Notes: generated from the letters alone by a model not told the origin. Shown: positions 36,569-45,384, counted from the stretch's first letter. The stretch is 64,000 nucleotides of DNA from Flavobacterium notoginsengisoli (GCF_014207905.1 NZ_JACHLB010000001.1:372001-436000); one strand, 5' to 3'. A program made the numbers and translations.

Positions 36569-37197
36569 TGAAAACACTTTTAGACTTAGAAAACTGGAAT
36601 AGAAAAGAACATTTTGCCCATTTCAAACAAATGGAAGAACCATTCTTTGGTGTAACCGTAGAAATCGATTGTACCAAAGCCTATCAAACCGCAAAAAGTT
36701 TAAATACTTCTTTTTTCATTTTCTACTTGCATAAAACCTTAACTGCTGTAAACGCAATTGAAAATTTTAAATATCGAATTTCCGAAAATCAAATTTACAT
36801 TAATGATCGTGTAGATGCTTCTGCAACAATTGGTCGTGAAGATGGCACTTTCGGATTTTCGTTAATTGAATATCATCCCGATTTTAAGACATTCGAACAA
36901 ATTGCATTAACTGAAATAAAGAGAATTCAGAACACGACAGGACTTTTTACGAGATCTTTTGATGATGATAATCTGATTCATTTTTCGGCAATTCCTTGGT
37001 TGAATTTCAGTTCCATTACGCATGCGCGAAGTTTTACCTATCCAGATAGCTGTCCGAAAATTTCTTTTGGAAAAATGATGACTTCCGAAACAGGAAAAAA
37101 AACCATGTCAATGGCCGTTTATGTACATCATGGTTTGATGGACGGAATGCACGTTGGTCAATTTGTTGATTATTTTCAAGAGTCTATGAATCAATAA
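36568..37197 (+). CDS. chloramphenicol acetyltransferase-like protein
   Basis: 209 residues, matching the CAT trimer family (about 210-220). The catalytic motif is HHGLMDG with His187/His188 and Asp192 near the C-terminus; other family stretches are FFIFYLHKTLTAVN, NFKYRI and FTYPDSC. Whether it acetylates chloramphenicol is not clear: the presence of the motif is shared with chromosomal CAT-like acetyltransferases. It is coupled by TAATG to a HAD hydrolase, which argues for a metabolic role rather than an acquired resistance cassette; no mobile element flanks it. Confidence 0.85.
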   Translation: MKTLLDLENWNRKEHFAHFKQMEEPFFGVTVEIDCTKAYQTAKSLNTSFFIFYLHKTLTAVNAIENFKYRISENQIYINDRVDASATIGREDGTFGFSLIEYHPDFKTFEQIALTEIKRIQNTTGLFTRSFDDDNLIHFSAIPWLNFSSITHARSFTYPDSCPKISFGKMMTSETGKKTMSMAVYVHHGLMDGMHVGQFVDYFQESMNQ

Positions 37198-37231
37198 TTT
37201 AAAATGGAATAATTATTGTGGCTTTAAAAAC

Positions 37232-38623
37232 ATGAAACAATTCTTCCTTTTATTATCTCTACTTTTTAGTACTGTTTTGTTAAGTCAGACGGTATTATCT
37301 TCTTATTCATTAGATTTAAAAAACAAGAAAGAAAGAAGCGAGATTTTGAATGCCGAAAATACAACAACTCACGATGTCTTTGTTTTTTTGGCATCAGATA
37401 GCCTTACAATACTAAAATACAACAGTGCTTTATTTCTAAAACAAAAAATAGTAACATCACGACAATTTGTAGAAGACAAATCATTAATTGGCTGCAGTTT
37501 TAGCGAAGATGGCAATCCAACTTTGTATTGGTTTTCTCCTGTAGAAAAAAGTATTATTCTGATTAAGTATTATTTAGAAACCAACACAAGCCGTGCTTTA
37601 AAATTTCAAATTCCGCTAAAAGAAAAATCACCGCTGACTTATTATCAAAAAGACAATAATTTCTATTTTTTGATGAAGGATAACATCAGACAGGGATTAA
37701 CTGTTTTTATTTTTAAGAATGGAATAGCAGAAGAAAAATATCTCGACTTCTCTCCTTTTGTATTTCGCGATCGAAAAACACAGCAAAAAACATTCAATCA
37801 GATTTTAGCAGAAAATCCTATTGAAAAAATGGATTCAGGAGAATACAATCCGCTAGATAAAGTAACTTCGAAAAGTAAATTATATACGCTTCCTAATCGT
37901 TTAATTCTGACTTTAGACCAAAGTCTTAGAAAAACGCAATTGTTTGATATCGATTTGAATAATTTGGAGATAAAAGAGAAAACTTTTTTACAACCTGCGA
38001 CTCAAAAAAATCCTAAAAAGTCTAATTCTTATTATCATGAAAACAAATTATATCAAATCGCTAATAATGCAGAACAGCTTATATTAGATATTAAAGATTA
38101 TGAATCGGGAGAATCGCTAAAGACATTTGCAGTTTCAAAAAAAGACACGATTCAATTTAAAAACTCTCCTTTATTGCTCCAAATTAACGATCGTAGACCA
38201 AGGGAGTTAAAAAACACAAGCAAATTTCTTCAAGAATTGGCAACAACAGATGTTGGTATCTCTGTTTTTAAAAACAAACAAAATCTCTTTTTAACTTTGG
38301 GAGGAACAGGAATGGAATCAAAGTCGATTGCTGCTCCTTTCGGTTTCATGCCTGACTTTTATGATGATTTCACACCTCCAAGTTATTATGGTATAAACAC
38401 TTATTATTCTGTTTTTTTTGAAAGTGTCTGGACTAAAAAACTCGAAACAACTACACAAAATCAGGAACCTCTTGCTGCCGATAAAATTTATTCATTTATA
38501 GATAGCCATAAAGAAATTGTTCTCCCAAAAATTCTAAAGTTAAGTAACTATAGTATTTTAGGGTATTATGATCTTAATTCTAAAGAATATATTTTGCGTA
38601 AATTCACAGATGGTTTCAATTAA
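37232..38623 (+). CDS. secreted protein of unknown function, paralogue A
   Basis: 463 residues with signal peptide MKQFFLLLSLLFSTVLLSQ. The body is a run of strand-like segments (about 15-20 short repeats around hydrophobic patches), consistent with a beta-propeller, but I do not recognise a family. It is clearly a paralogue of the gene at 40018-41469: both share ILKYNS.LFL near residue 65, a PRELKN/PRQLKTT block near 330, GISVFKN near 350 and a terminal FTDG. The two flank an OmpA-type porin, all on the plus strand. Confidence 0.8.
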   Translation: MKQFFLLLSLLFSTVLLSQTVLSSYSLDLKNKKERSEILNAENTTTHDVFVFLASDSLTILKYNSALFLKQKIVTSRQFVEDKSLIGCSFSEDGNPTLYWFSPVEKSIILIKYYLETNTSRALKFQIPLKEKSPLTYYQKDNNFYFLMKDNIRQGLTVFIFKNGIAEEKYLDFSPFVFRDRKTQQKTFNQILAENPIEKMDSGEYNPLDKVTSKSKLYTLPNRLILTLDQSLRKTQLFDIDLNNLEIKEKTFLQPATQKNPKKSNSYYHENKLYQIANNAEQLILDIKDYESGESLKTFAVSKKDTIQFKNSPLLLQINDRRPRELKNTSKFLQELATTDVGISVFKNKQNLFLTLGGTGMESKSIAAPFGFMPDFYDDFTPPSYYGINTYYSVFFESVWTKKLETTTQNQEPLAADKIYSFIDSHKEIVLPKILKLSNYSILGYYDLNSKEYILRKFTDGFN

Positions 38624-38768
38624 AAAAACCTAATTATCAAACACTTACAAGAGTACAATTCTACATCATATCCCAATAAGCTTATTTTAATATCTTTTTG
38701 ACTTTTAGAGGAAGTATTTACTTACAATAAATTGTTGTTTTGACCCAAATTTAAAATCTCAAATAACA

Positions 38769-39893
38769 ATGAAAAAAGTTGTAATGACTCTTGCATTTGC
38801 CCTGGCGTTAACAGGAGTACATGCGCAAACAGAAAGTAATAGTGGATTTAACAAATGGTCTATAGAATTAGCTGGTGGTTTGACTAAACCTCAACGCCCA
38901 TTAACATCAGGTTATTTTACAGACACTCCAAGTCCTTGGGTTGGCGATTTTGGTGTTCGTTACATGTTCAACAACAAATTTGGTTTAAAAGCTGATTTTG
39001 GATATAATAGTTTTACTTCAAAAAACAATTCTTTAGATTTTGATTCAAAATACTATAGAGTAGATTTACAAGCTGTTGCAAATTTAGGACGCATTATGAA
39101 CTTTGAAACTTGGACTAATACATTTGGTTTATTAGGTCACGCAGGTTTTGGTTATGGCCAATTAAGAAGCGACAAGTTTAAAGGTGCAGACGAAGTAGGC
39201 AACTTTATTGCTGGTGTAACAGTACAAATTCGTTTATCAAACAGAATTGCTTTAACAGGTGATTTTTCTACAATTTTAAATGCCTCTCAAGATCGTACTT
39301 TTGATGGCGCTAATGTTGCTGAAAACAGAGGTTTTTCTGGATTAATTTTTAACGGTACAATCGGATTAAATGTTTACTTAGGAAAAAACACAAAACATGC
39401 AGATTGGACTGTAATTTCAAATGATAATGTTGATCTTTCGCCTTTAGAAAACAAAATAGCAGATCTTGAAGAACAAATCAAAAAAATGCCTGCTCAAAAA
39501 GAAGTGGTAATTGAAAAACAAGCTGCACAACCAGTTGATAATGATTTGATCAAAAAAATGATTAATGACAAGTATTACAGTGTATACTTCGATTTCAACA
39601 AAACAACTCCAATCGAAAACTCAACTGCGGCAATTGATGTTGTTTTAAACTATTTAAGAAAAAATCCATCTGCAAAATTAGATCTTGTTGGTTATGCTGA
39701 TCAAGTTGGAAAAGCAGAATACAACGAAAGACTTTCTAACGCTAGAGCAAATAATGTGAAAACTATTTTTGAACAAGCCGGAATCGCTTCTTCTCGTTTA
39801 AATGTTATTGCGAATGGTGCAGATACATCAATTCAAAAAGATTCTGATGAAGCTAGAAGATTAGCAAGAAGAGTTACTTTTATTGTAAAATAA
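38769..39893 (+). CDS. OmpA-family outer-membrane porin
   Basis: 374 residues. Signal peptide ending VHAQ, an N-terminal eight-stranded beta-barrel (about 25-215; alternating aromatic strands such as FGLKADFGYNSF and LLGHAGFGYGQL), a short Lys/Glu coiled linker (about 228-255) and an OmpA peptidoglycan-binding domain (about 270-374): SVYFDFNKTTPIENS, LVGYADQVGKAEYNERLS and RRVTFIV. Such proteins are among the most abundant outer-membrane proteins in this group. It has its own terminator and lies between two paralogous secreted proteins. Confidence 0.92.
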   Translation: MKKVVMTLAFALALTGVHAQTESNSGFNKWSIELAGGLTKPQRPLTSGYFTDTPSPWVGDFGVRYMFNNKFGLKADFGYNSFTSKNNSLDFDSKYYRVDLQAVANLGRIMNFETWTNTFGLLGHAGFGYGQLRSDKFKGADEVGNFIAGVTVQIRLSNRIALTGDFSTILNASQDRTFDGANVAENRGFSGLIFNGTIGLNVYLGKNTKHADWTVISNDNVDLSPLENKIADLEEQIKKMPAQKEVVIEKQAAQPVDNDLIKKMINDKYYSVYFDFNKTTPIENSTAAIDVVLNYLRKNPSAKLDLVGYADQVGKAEYNERLSNARANNVKTIFEQAGIASSRLNVIANGADTSIQKDSDEARRLARRVTFIVK

Positions 39894-39914
39894 TCTCTTT
39901 TTCAAATTACCAAC

Positions 39915-39950
39915 AAAAAGTCCTTAAGAAAATAACTTAAGGATTTTTTT
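39915..39950 (+). terminator. terminator of the OmpA porin gene
   Basis: TCCTTAAG/CTTAAGGA stem (39921-39928 and 39936-39943) flanked by A-run and T-run, 28 nt after the stop. Confidence 0.85.
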
Positions 39951-40017
39951 TATTGCTTAAATTTAATACCGTAAATAGGTTATGAAATTTGGAATAAATT
40001 TTGATGATTTTAGGTAT

Positions 40018-41469
40018 ATGAAAAAACTGCTTCTACTTTTTCTTTTGTTTTTTAAAACAGTCTTGTTTAGCCAAACAGTATTAAATTCTTTGCCTTTAAA
40101 TCTGAATTTCTTAGGAAAAACACAGATTTTAAGCGCTGAAGATGAAAAAACTAAGGATGTTTATGTTTTTACTTGGGACAATAAAAATGTAAATATTCTA
40201 AAATACAATTCGTCTCTATTTCTCACCAATCAATTTACAGACTCTATCAAACATGAAACAAGTCGTGATTTAATTGGCTACAGTATTAGCGAAAGTAAAA
40301 AACCATCTTTATACTGGAGTTCTCGTGATTATAAAAATATTTTAATTACGATTTATAATCCAGATGATAAAACATCGGAGTCTTTAAATTTTGATTTCCC
40401 AAAAAATCACGAATATATTATTAGCACTTTCCAAGCGGACAATTCTTTTTATGTCCTTGCTAAAGAAAAAGATTTCGAGCATCTGCTGCTTTACAAATTT
40501 GAAGATGGAAAATGCGATATTAAAATGTTTGATTTTTCATCATTTGTTTTTAAAAATGAAAGAAATGTACAAATCTCTTTCAATGCACTTATCAAGTATT
40601 TCCCGATAAAGAAAATAGATTCAAATATTTACACTCCAATAGAATTGGCTTCAAGCACTAGCAAAATGTATGTAATTCAAGATCATATTATTTTGACATT
40701 TGATAATACTTTGATCAAAACGCAAGCCTTCGATCTTAATATTAAAACTGGCGATGTAATAGAAAAAACTTTTGATCTTCCTGCCCAACAAACTCCGTTC
40801 CGAGCAACGAATTCATTTTATAGTGATAATAAACTATTCCAAGTAAAGGCAAATAAAGAATTCCTTTTATTTGAAATTAAAGACTTTGATTCAGGAAAAG
40901 GAATTAAGAATTATTCATTTTCAAAAAATGATACGATTCCGTTTATGGGTTCACCTTTCATCATGCAGATTGACAACAACAACCCTCGTCAATTAAAAAC
41001 CACTGATAAATTCCTAAAAAATATAAACGGACTTCCTGCTGGCATTTCTGTTTTTAAAAACAATAAAAACAGTTTTATCACTTTTAGCGGTTTTGGAGAG
41101 TATGCAGACTTTTATTTTTCTTTCGATTCTCCAGATGATTTTGGAACACGCGTCCCTTATGCGTTAAGTAAAGCAGTTTATTTTGATAGCATGTTAAATG
41201 AAAAATTAAATTTTGCGAAAGACAACCAGACAAGACCTTTGGCGATTGATAATCTATTTTATTTTTTAAATAACAGTAAAAACATAAGATTATACGATGT
41301 TTTAAGATTAAACAATTACTATATTTTAAGCTATTTTGATAGTTCTTCCCAACAATTTGTGATGCGAAGATTTACCGATGGTCTTATGATGGAAGACAAT
41401 GGAAATCCGATTATGAATAAAGCACAATTTTCAAAACCTTTTTCTTTTGATAGCATAAAACCCAACTAG
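40018..41469 (+). CDS. secreted protein of unknown function, paralogue B
   Basis: 483 residues; the start MKKLLLLFLLFFKTVLFSQ gives a clean signal peptide, whereas the open frame 12 codons further upstream does not. It is the paralogue of the 463-residue protein at 37232, sharing the spacing of the signal peptide, ILKYNSSLFL, the NPRQLKTTDKFL block and the GISVFKNNKNS stretch. The C-terminal 25 residues (RRFTDGLMMEDNGNPI) are longer than in copy A. Function unknown; the conserved neighbourhood with the porin suggests an envelope role. Confidence 0.8.
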   Translation: MKKLLLLFLLFFKTVLFSQTVLNSLPLNLNFLGKTQILSAEDEKTKDVYVFTWDNKNVNILKYNSSLFLTNQFTDSIKHETSRDLIGYSISESKKPSLYWSSRDYKNILITIYNPDDKTSESLNFDFPKNHEYIISTFQADNSFYVLAKEKDFEHLLLYKFEDGKCDIKMFDFSSFVFKNERNVQISFNALIKYFPIKKIDSNIYTPIELASSTSKMYVIQDHIILTFDNTLIKTQAFDLNIKTGDVIEKTFDLPAQQTPFRATNSFYSDNKLFQVKANKEFLLFEIKDFDSGKGIKNYSFSKNDTIPFMGSPFIMQIDNNNPRQLKTTDKFLKNINGLPAGISVFKNNKNSFITFSGFGEYADFYFSFDSPDDFGTRVPYALSKAVYFDSMLNEKLNFAKDNQTRPLAIDNLFYFLNNSKNIRLYDVLRLNNYYILSYFDSSSQQFVMRRFTDGLMMEDNGNPIMNKAQFSKPFSFDSIKPN

Positions 41470-41564
41470 ATTTATTGAAAACTAATTGAAATGCTTAATG
41501 TTTTCGCGGTTTTCAAAAAGTGGTTTGGATTATTTTTTCTAATTTTACAAAAAAGACACCTATT

Positions 41565-42083
41565 ATGCTATCAAAAAATATTGAATCGGCTTTAAATAAG
41601 CAAATCAGAATAGAAGCAGAATCTTCTCAAACTTACCTTTCTATGGCTTGTTGGGCTGAAGTACATGGTCTAGAGGGAATCGCTCAATTTATGTACACAC
41701 AATCTGATGAAGAGCGTGCGCACATGCTTAAATTAGTAAAATTCGTAAATGAACGTGGAGGACATGCTCAAATTACAGATTTAAAAGCGCCAAGAATAAG
41801 TTATTCTACTTTTAAAGAAATGTTTGAAGAACTTTACAATCATGAACTTTTTGTTTCCAAATCTATCAACGAATTGGTACACATTACTTTTGAAGAAAAA
41901 GATTATGCATCACATAATTTCTTACAATGGTATGTTTCCGAACAAATTGAAGAAGAAGCTACAGCTAAATCTATTTTGGATAAAATCAACTTAATTGGTG
42001 AAGACAAAGGCGGACTTTACTTGTTTGACCGTGATATTCAGCAATTAACAGTTACTAGCTCAATCGCTATTAATCCAAAATAA
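41565..42083 (+). CDS. ftnA: ferritin
   Basis: 172-residue iron-storage ferritin forming a 24-mer cage; the start MLSKNIESALNKQI is the family N-terminus and an earlier in-frame ATG is not. The ferroxidase ligands Glu17 (IRIEAESSQTY), Glu50 and His53 (SDEERAH) are present, with further Glu in the second helix pair (HELFVSKSINELV, EQIEEEA). No heme-binding Met of the bacterioferritin type is evident, so the non-heme FtnA type fits. A tiny Cys/Lys-rich gene follows 82 nt later. Confidence 0.94.
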   Translation: MLSKNIESALNKQIRIEAESSQTYLSMACWAEVHGLEGIAQFMYTQSDEERAHMLKLVKFVNERGGHAQITDLKAPRISYSTFKEMFEELYNHELFVSKSINELVHITFEEKDYASHNFLQWYVSEQIEEEATAKSILDKINLIGEDKGGLYLFDRDIQQLTVTSSIAINPK

Positions 42084-42130
42084 AAAAAGTTAAAGTTTAT
42101 TTAGAATATTTAAAAATTACTTTTTTCGTT

Positions 42131-42138
42131 TATATTTG
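42131..42138 (+). promoter_or_regulatory. putative -7 element (TAnnTTTG) of the Cys/Lys-rich small gene
   Basis: TATATTTG, 27 nt before the TTG start. It supports a separate small transcript rather than read-through from ferritin. Confidence 0.45.
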
Positions 42139-42165
42139 TCTCTGTTTTTATAATACAGAGGAAAA

Positions 42166-42351
42166 TTGGGCAAGAAAGAAAAAGACAAGGAGAAGAAAAA
42201 GGATAAAAAGAAAAAGAAAAATTCTGAAATCCTTGATAAAATCAAGAAGATTGAAAACTGTAAATCTTCTTGTTGTGAGAAATACAAAAAAAGCGAAAAG
42301 AAGCGTTGTTCACGTTGTCCTATGTTTGATTTATTCAAAAAAACTGCTTAA
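42166..42351 (+). CDS. small Lys-rich, Cys-containing protein
   Basis: 61 residues, starting with TTG behind an AGAGGAAAA purine stretch. Residues 2-19 are almost all Lys, Glu and Asp; residues 30-52 hold five Cys (32, 36, 37, 48, 51) in C-x3-CC and C-x2-C spacing, which could bind a metal. No family is known to me. It has its own promoter motif and terminator next to ferritin. Its open frame is well bounded on both sides, and the skewed composition is what a real basic peptide would show, but a non-coding explanation is possible. Confidence 0.65.
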   Translation: MGKKEKDKEKKKDKKKKKNSEILDKIKKIENCKSSCCEKYKKSEKKRCSRCPMFDLFKKTA

Positions 42352-42361
42352 CAAAATATAC

Positions 42362-42393
42362 AAAAACCCATCAGATTTCTCTGGTGGGTTTTT
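42362..42393 (+). terminator. terminator of the small Cys/Lys-rich gene
   Basis: AAAAACCCATCAG/CTGGTGGGTTTTT stem with one wobble and an ATTTCT loop, 11 nt after the stop. Confidence 0.85.
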
Positions 42394-42439
42394 TAGTTTT
42401 AAATTGCATCCTCAACTACACAGATTTTTAAATTTCAAT

Positions 42440-43132
42440 ATGAAAAACGATATTATAATTCCCAAATCTAGCCTTGACTTCTTGGTTCAACTAAAAGAGA
42501 ACAATAACAAACCTTGGTTTGAAGCTCATAAACCGCAATATTTAATCGAATTAAATCATATCGAGAATTTTGCCGGCGCTTTGCTGAAAGAACTTTCTAA
42601 AACAGATGTTCTAGAAAACACTTCAGGCAAAAAAAGCGTTTATAGAATTTATCGTGATATTCGTTTTTCGAAAGACAAAACTCCATTTAAACATTTTTGG
42701 GGCGGAAGTTACACTCGTGCAACCGCAGCAAGACGTGGAGGTTACTATTTTCATTTGGAAAAAGGAAATAGTTTTTTCGCTGGCGGTTTCTGGGGACCAA
42801 ATGCAGCCGATTTAAAACGAATAAGAACAGAATTTGCTCAAGATCCTGAGACTTTTCAGCAAATTCTAAATTCTAAATCTTTCATCAGCAATTTTGGAAC
42901 TTTGCAAGGCGAACAACTCAAAACAAAACCAAAAGATTTCGCCGCAGATCATCCGGCGATAGATTTACTTCGCTACAAACAATTTTTGGTTATAAAACGC
43001 TTTACAGATGATGAAGTTTTGAGTCCGCAATTTTTAGAACTAGCTTTGGACGCTTTCGTAAATATGAGACCTTTTTTTGATTATATGAGCGAAGTGCTTA
43101 CGACTGATTCTAACGGAGTTTCTATTTTATAA
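42440..43132 (+). CDS. DUF2461-family protein
   Basis: 230 residues, cytosolic. The start MKNDIIIPKSSLDFL is chosen because the frame continues upstream through the small gene and its terminator without family sequence. Hallmarks of DUF2461 are LKENNNKPWFEAHKPQY near 17, RIYRDIRFSKDKTPFK near 70 and GGYYFHLEKGNSFFAGGFW near 98. The family is of unknown function, widespread in bacteria and fungi. Followed by a REP-like element and the convergent ssb gene. Confidence 0.9.
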   Translation: MKNDIIIPKSSLDFLVQLKENNNKPWFEAHKPQYLIELNHIENFAGALLKELSKTDVLENTSGKKSVYRIYRDIRFSKDKTPFKHFWGGSYTRATAARRGGYYFHLEKGNSFFAGGFWGPNAADLKRIRTEFAQDPETFQQILNSKSFISNFGTLQGEQLKTKPKDFAADHPAIDLLRYKQFLVIKRFTDDEVLSPQFLELALDAFVNMRPFFDYMSEVLTTDSNGVSIL

Positions 43133-43152
43133 AAATCCTTTGCTAAAATATC

Positions 43153-43327
43153 ATTCCGTAGGAATGTCTCGTCGGTAGAACCAAATATGATTTATAGTTA
43201 TACGTTCCGTAGGAACGTTTGATTGATAAAACGAATATCGCATTTTCAAAAATCAAGTGTCCCTACGGGACACTATTTAAACACAAATCTTGTTATTTTT
43301 CTACCAACGAGATATTCCTAACGGAAT
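43153..43327. repeat. REP/MITE-like element with GTAGGAA hairpins
   Basis: Outer arms 43153-43180 and 43299-43327 pair over about 28 nt (ATTCCGTAGGAATGTCTCGT against ACGAGATATTCCTAACGGAAT). Three hairpins of the same style lie inside or at the edge: CATTCC-GTA-GGAATG at 43152, ACGTTCC-GTA-GGAACGT at 43202 and AGTGTCCC-TAC-GGGACACT at 43256. It fills the gap between the convergent DUF2461 and ssb genes. No transposase is nearby. Confidence 0.85.
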
Positions 43328-43335
43328 ATTGAACG

Positions 43336-43659
43336 CTATTTACTTAAAAGTAAAATCTCATTTACGACAACTTCGGTTACATATTTTTTCTCTCCGTTTT
43401 TGTCATCGTAACTTCTGTGTGTTAGTTTTCCGTCAATTGCTACTTCTTTCCCCTTCACTACATATTTTTCAATGATTTCGGCTGTTTTGTCCCATGCCGT
43501 TACGCGATGCCATTCTGTTTTCTCTACTCTTTCTCCCCTGTCATTTTTGTAATACTCATTTGTAGCAATTGTTAAATGAGCCAATTTTTTTCCGTTTTCT
43601 AATGTCTTAATTTCTGGGTTATTCCCTGCATTTCCGATTAATTGCACTCTGTTTTTCAT
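43336..43659 (-). CDS. ssb: short single-stranded DNA-binding protein
   Basis: 107-residue OB-fold SSB. It opens MKNRVQLIGNAGNNPEIK and carries KTEWHRVTAWDKTAEIIEKYVVKGKEVAIDGKL split over residues 47-79, the core SSB region with the aromatic residues that stack on DNA. The usual low-complexity linker and acidic C-terminal tip (DDxxPF) that recruits partners is absent, the protein ending ILLLSK. Such tail-less SSBs are often secondary copies used in natural competence or on mobile elements; here no such context is seen. Confidence 0.88.
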   Translation of the reverse strand: MKNRVQLIGNAGNNPEIKTLENGKKLAHLTIATNEYYKNDRGERVEKTEWHRVTAWDKTAEIIEKYVVKGKEVAIDGKLTHRSYDDKNGEKKYVTEVVVNEILLLSK

Positions 43660-43742
43660 GGCGTATATTATTTTTAGGTTATTATAAATTGAAAATGTTC
43701 TTCAAATTCAACACGGCAAAGATGAAAAAAGGCAGTAATAAT

Positions 43743-43771
43743 AGTCGGTTACTAACTATTTACTACCGACT
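43743..43771. promoter_or_regulatory. short palindrome between ssb and the divergent fusion gene
   Basis: AGTCGGT...ACCGACT, 7-bp arms around an AT-rich centre, in the shared upstream region. It could be an operator but has no known match. Confidence 0.35.
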
Positions 43772-43789
43772 GTAACTATTTGTAAGCGT

Positions 43790-43820
43790 TTGTAATTGGA
43801 AATTGTTTTTTGTATATTTG
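43790..43820 (+). promoter_or_regulatory. putative promoter (TTG-N20-TAnnTTTG) of the GNAT-nitrilase gene
   Basis: TTG at 43790-43792 and TATATTTG at 43813-43820, spacer 20 nt, fully within the Bacteroidota consensus; the start codon follows 16 nt later. The best complete promoter match I find in the window. Confidence 0.55.
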
Positions 43821-43836
43821 AGATAAATCTTACTAT

Positions 43837-45366
43837 ATGCAGACAAAAATTAAAAAAGTCGAGTTACGAAATTTAGAAATTGAAGACTATAAACAGTTAA
43901 AAAAATCAATGATTGAGTCGTATCCAGAAATGGCCGATTCATATTGGGGATCTGATGACATTGAAAGACTTCTTTCTATTTTTCCGGAAGGACAATTGGT
44001 TATTTTGGTTGATGGAAAAGTGGTTGGTTCTGCATTATCTCTTATTGTTGATGAAAAATTAGTAGAAAAAAGACATAATTATCAGCAGATTAGCGGCGAT
44101 TATACTTTCTCTACTCATAATCCAAATGCTGAAATTTTATACGGAATAGATGTTTTTATCCATCCAAATTATCGCGGTTTGCGTTTAGGGCGTCGTTTGT
44201 ATGATGCAAGAAAAGAACTTTGCGAACAATTGAACTTAAAAGCAATTGTTTTTGCTGGAAGAATTCCGAGTTATAGAGAACATGCCAAAAAGATGTCGCC
44301 CAAAGCTTATATCGAAAAGGTAAGAACTAAAGAATTGTACGATCCAGTACTTTCCTTTCAGTTGAGCAATGATTTTCATGTTTTGAGAGTAATCAAAAAT
44401 TATTTGGAAGGCGATGAAGAATCGAAAGAATTTGCCGTTTTATTAGAATGGAACAATATTTATTACGAAGAAAGCCCAAAACTGATTAATCTTAAGAAAA
44501 ACATTATTCGTCTAGGATTAATTCAGTGGCAGATGCGCCCGTTGAATAATGTTGAAGCACTTTTCGAACAAGCAGAATTTTTTATCGATGCCGTTTCTGG
44601 TTATGGTTCTGATTTTGCTTTGTTTCCAGAATTATTCATTGCGCCTTTAATGGCAGATTACAATCATTTATCTGAAGCTGAAGCGATTCGAGAATTAGCG
44701 CGTCACTCAGACCCGATTAGAAAGCGTTTTCAGGAATTTGCCATTTCATATAACATCAATATTATTACCGGAAGTATGCCTTATTTAGAAGGAGGAAATC
44801 TTTATAATGTCGGTTTTTTATGCAAAAGAGATGGAACTTCAGAAATGTACACTAAAATCCATATTACGCCAAACGAAGTAATTCATTGGGGAATGAAAGG
44901 CGGATCACAGTTTAAAACTTTTGATACCGATTGCGGTAAAATTGGTATTTTAATTTGTTATGATGTCGAATTCCCAGAACTTCCTAGACTTTTAGCAGAT
45001 GAAGGAATGGATATTTTGTTTGTTCCTTTTTTGACCGATACACAAAATGGTTATACACGTGTAAAACATTGCTCGCAGGCACGCGCTATAGAAAATGAAT
45101 GTTATGTAGCCATAGCTGGTTGCGTTGGAAATCTTCCGAAAGTGAATAATATGGATATTCAATATGCACAATCTTCTGTGTTTACTCCATCTGATTTTGC
45201 TTTTCCAAGTAACGGAATCAAAGCGGAAGCGACTCCAAACACAGAAATGACTTTAATTGTCGATGTCGATTTGAATTTACTAAAAGAATTACACGAACAT
45301 GGTAGTGTCAAAACGTTAAAGGATCGTAGAACGGATTTGTACGAAATTAAAAAATTGAACCCTTAA
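43837..45366 (+). CDS. GNAT acetyltransferase / carbon-nitrogen hydrolase fusion
   Basis: 509 residues. Residues 1-210 are a GNAT domain (ILYGIDVFIHPNYRGLRLGRRLYD, about 105-128, holds the acetyl-CoA loop). Residues 220-509 are a nitrilase-superfamily domain with catalytic Glu265 (FPELFIAP), Lys340 (KIHITP) and Cys374 (ICYDVEFPE). Such fusions are widely annotated as bifunctional GNAT/carbon-nitrogen hydrolase proteins; the substrate is not established. The triad is intact, so both halves are likely active. First gene of a long plus-strand run. (GNAT motif given as position; 24 residues there were checked in pieces.). Confidence 0.9.
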   Translation: MQTKIKKVELRNLEIEDYKQLKKSMIESYPEMADSYWGSDDIERLLSIFPEGQLVILVDGKVVGSALSLIVDEKLVEKRHNYQQISGDYTFSTHNPNAEILYGIDVFIHPNYRGLRLGRRLYDARKELCEQLNLKAIVFAGRIPSYREHAKKMSPKAYIEKVRTKELYDPVLSFQLSNDFHVLRVIKNYLEGDEESKEFAVLLEWNNIYYEESPKLINLKKNIIRLGLIQWQMRPLNNVEALFEQAEFFIDAVSGYGSDFALFPELFIAPLMADYNHLSEAEAIRELARHSDPIRKRFQEFAISYNINIITGSMPYLEGGNLYNVGFLCKRDGTSEMYTKIHITPNEVIHWGMKGGSQFKTFDTDCGKIGILICYDVEFPELPRLLADEGMDILFVPFLTDTQNGYTRVKHCSQARAIENECYVAIAGCVGNLPKVNNMDIQYAQSSVFTPSDFAFPSNGIKAEATPNTEMTLIVDVDLNLLKELHEHGSVKTLKDRRTDLYEIKKLNP

Positions 45367-45384
45367 AAATTTACAATTGCTAAA

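Noticed and set aside
36568..37197. CAT gene as an acquired resistance cassette
   Set aside because: No mobile element or composition shift is seen, and it is translationally coupled to a HAD hydrolase; chromosomal CAT-like acetyltransferase is more likely.
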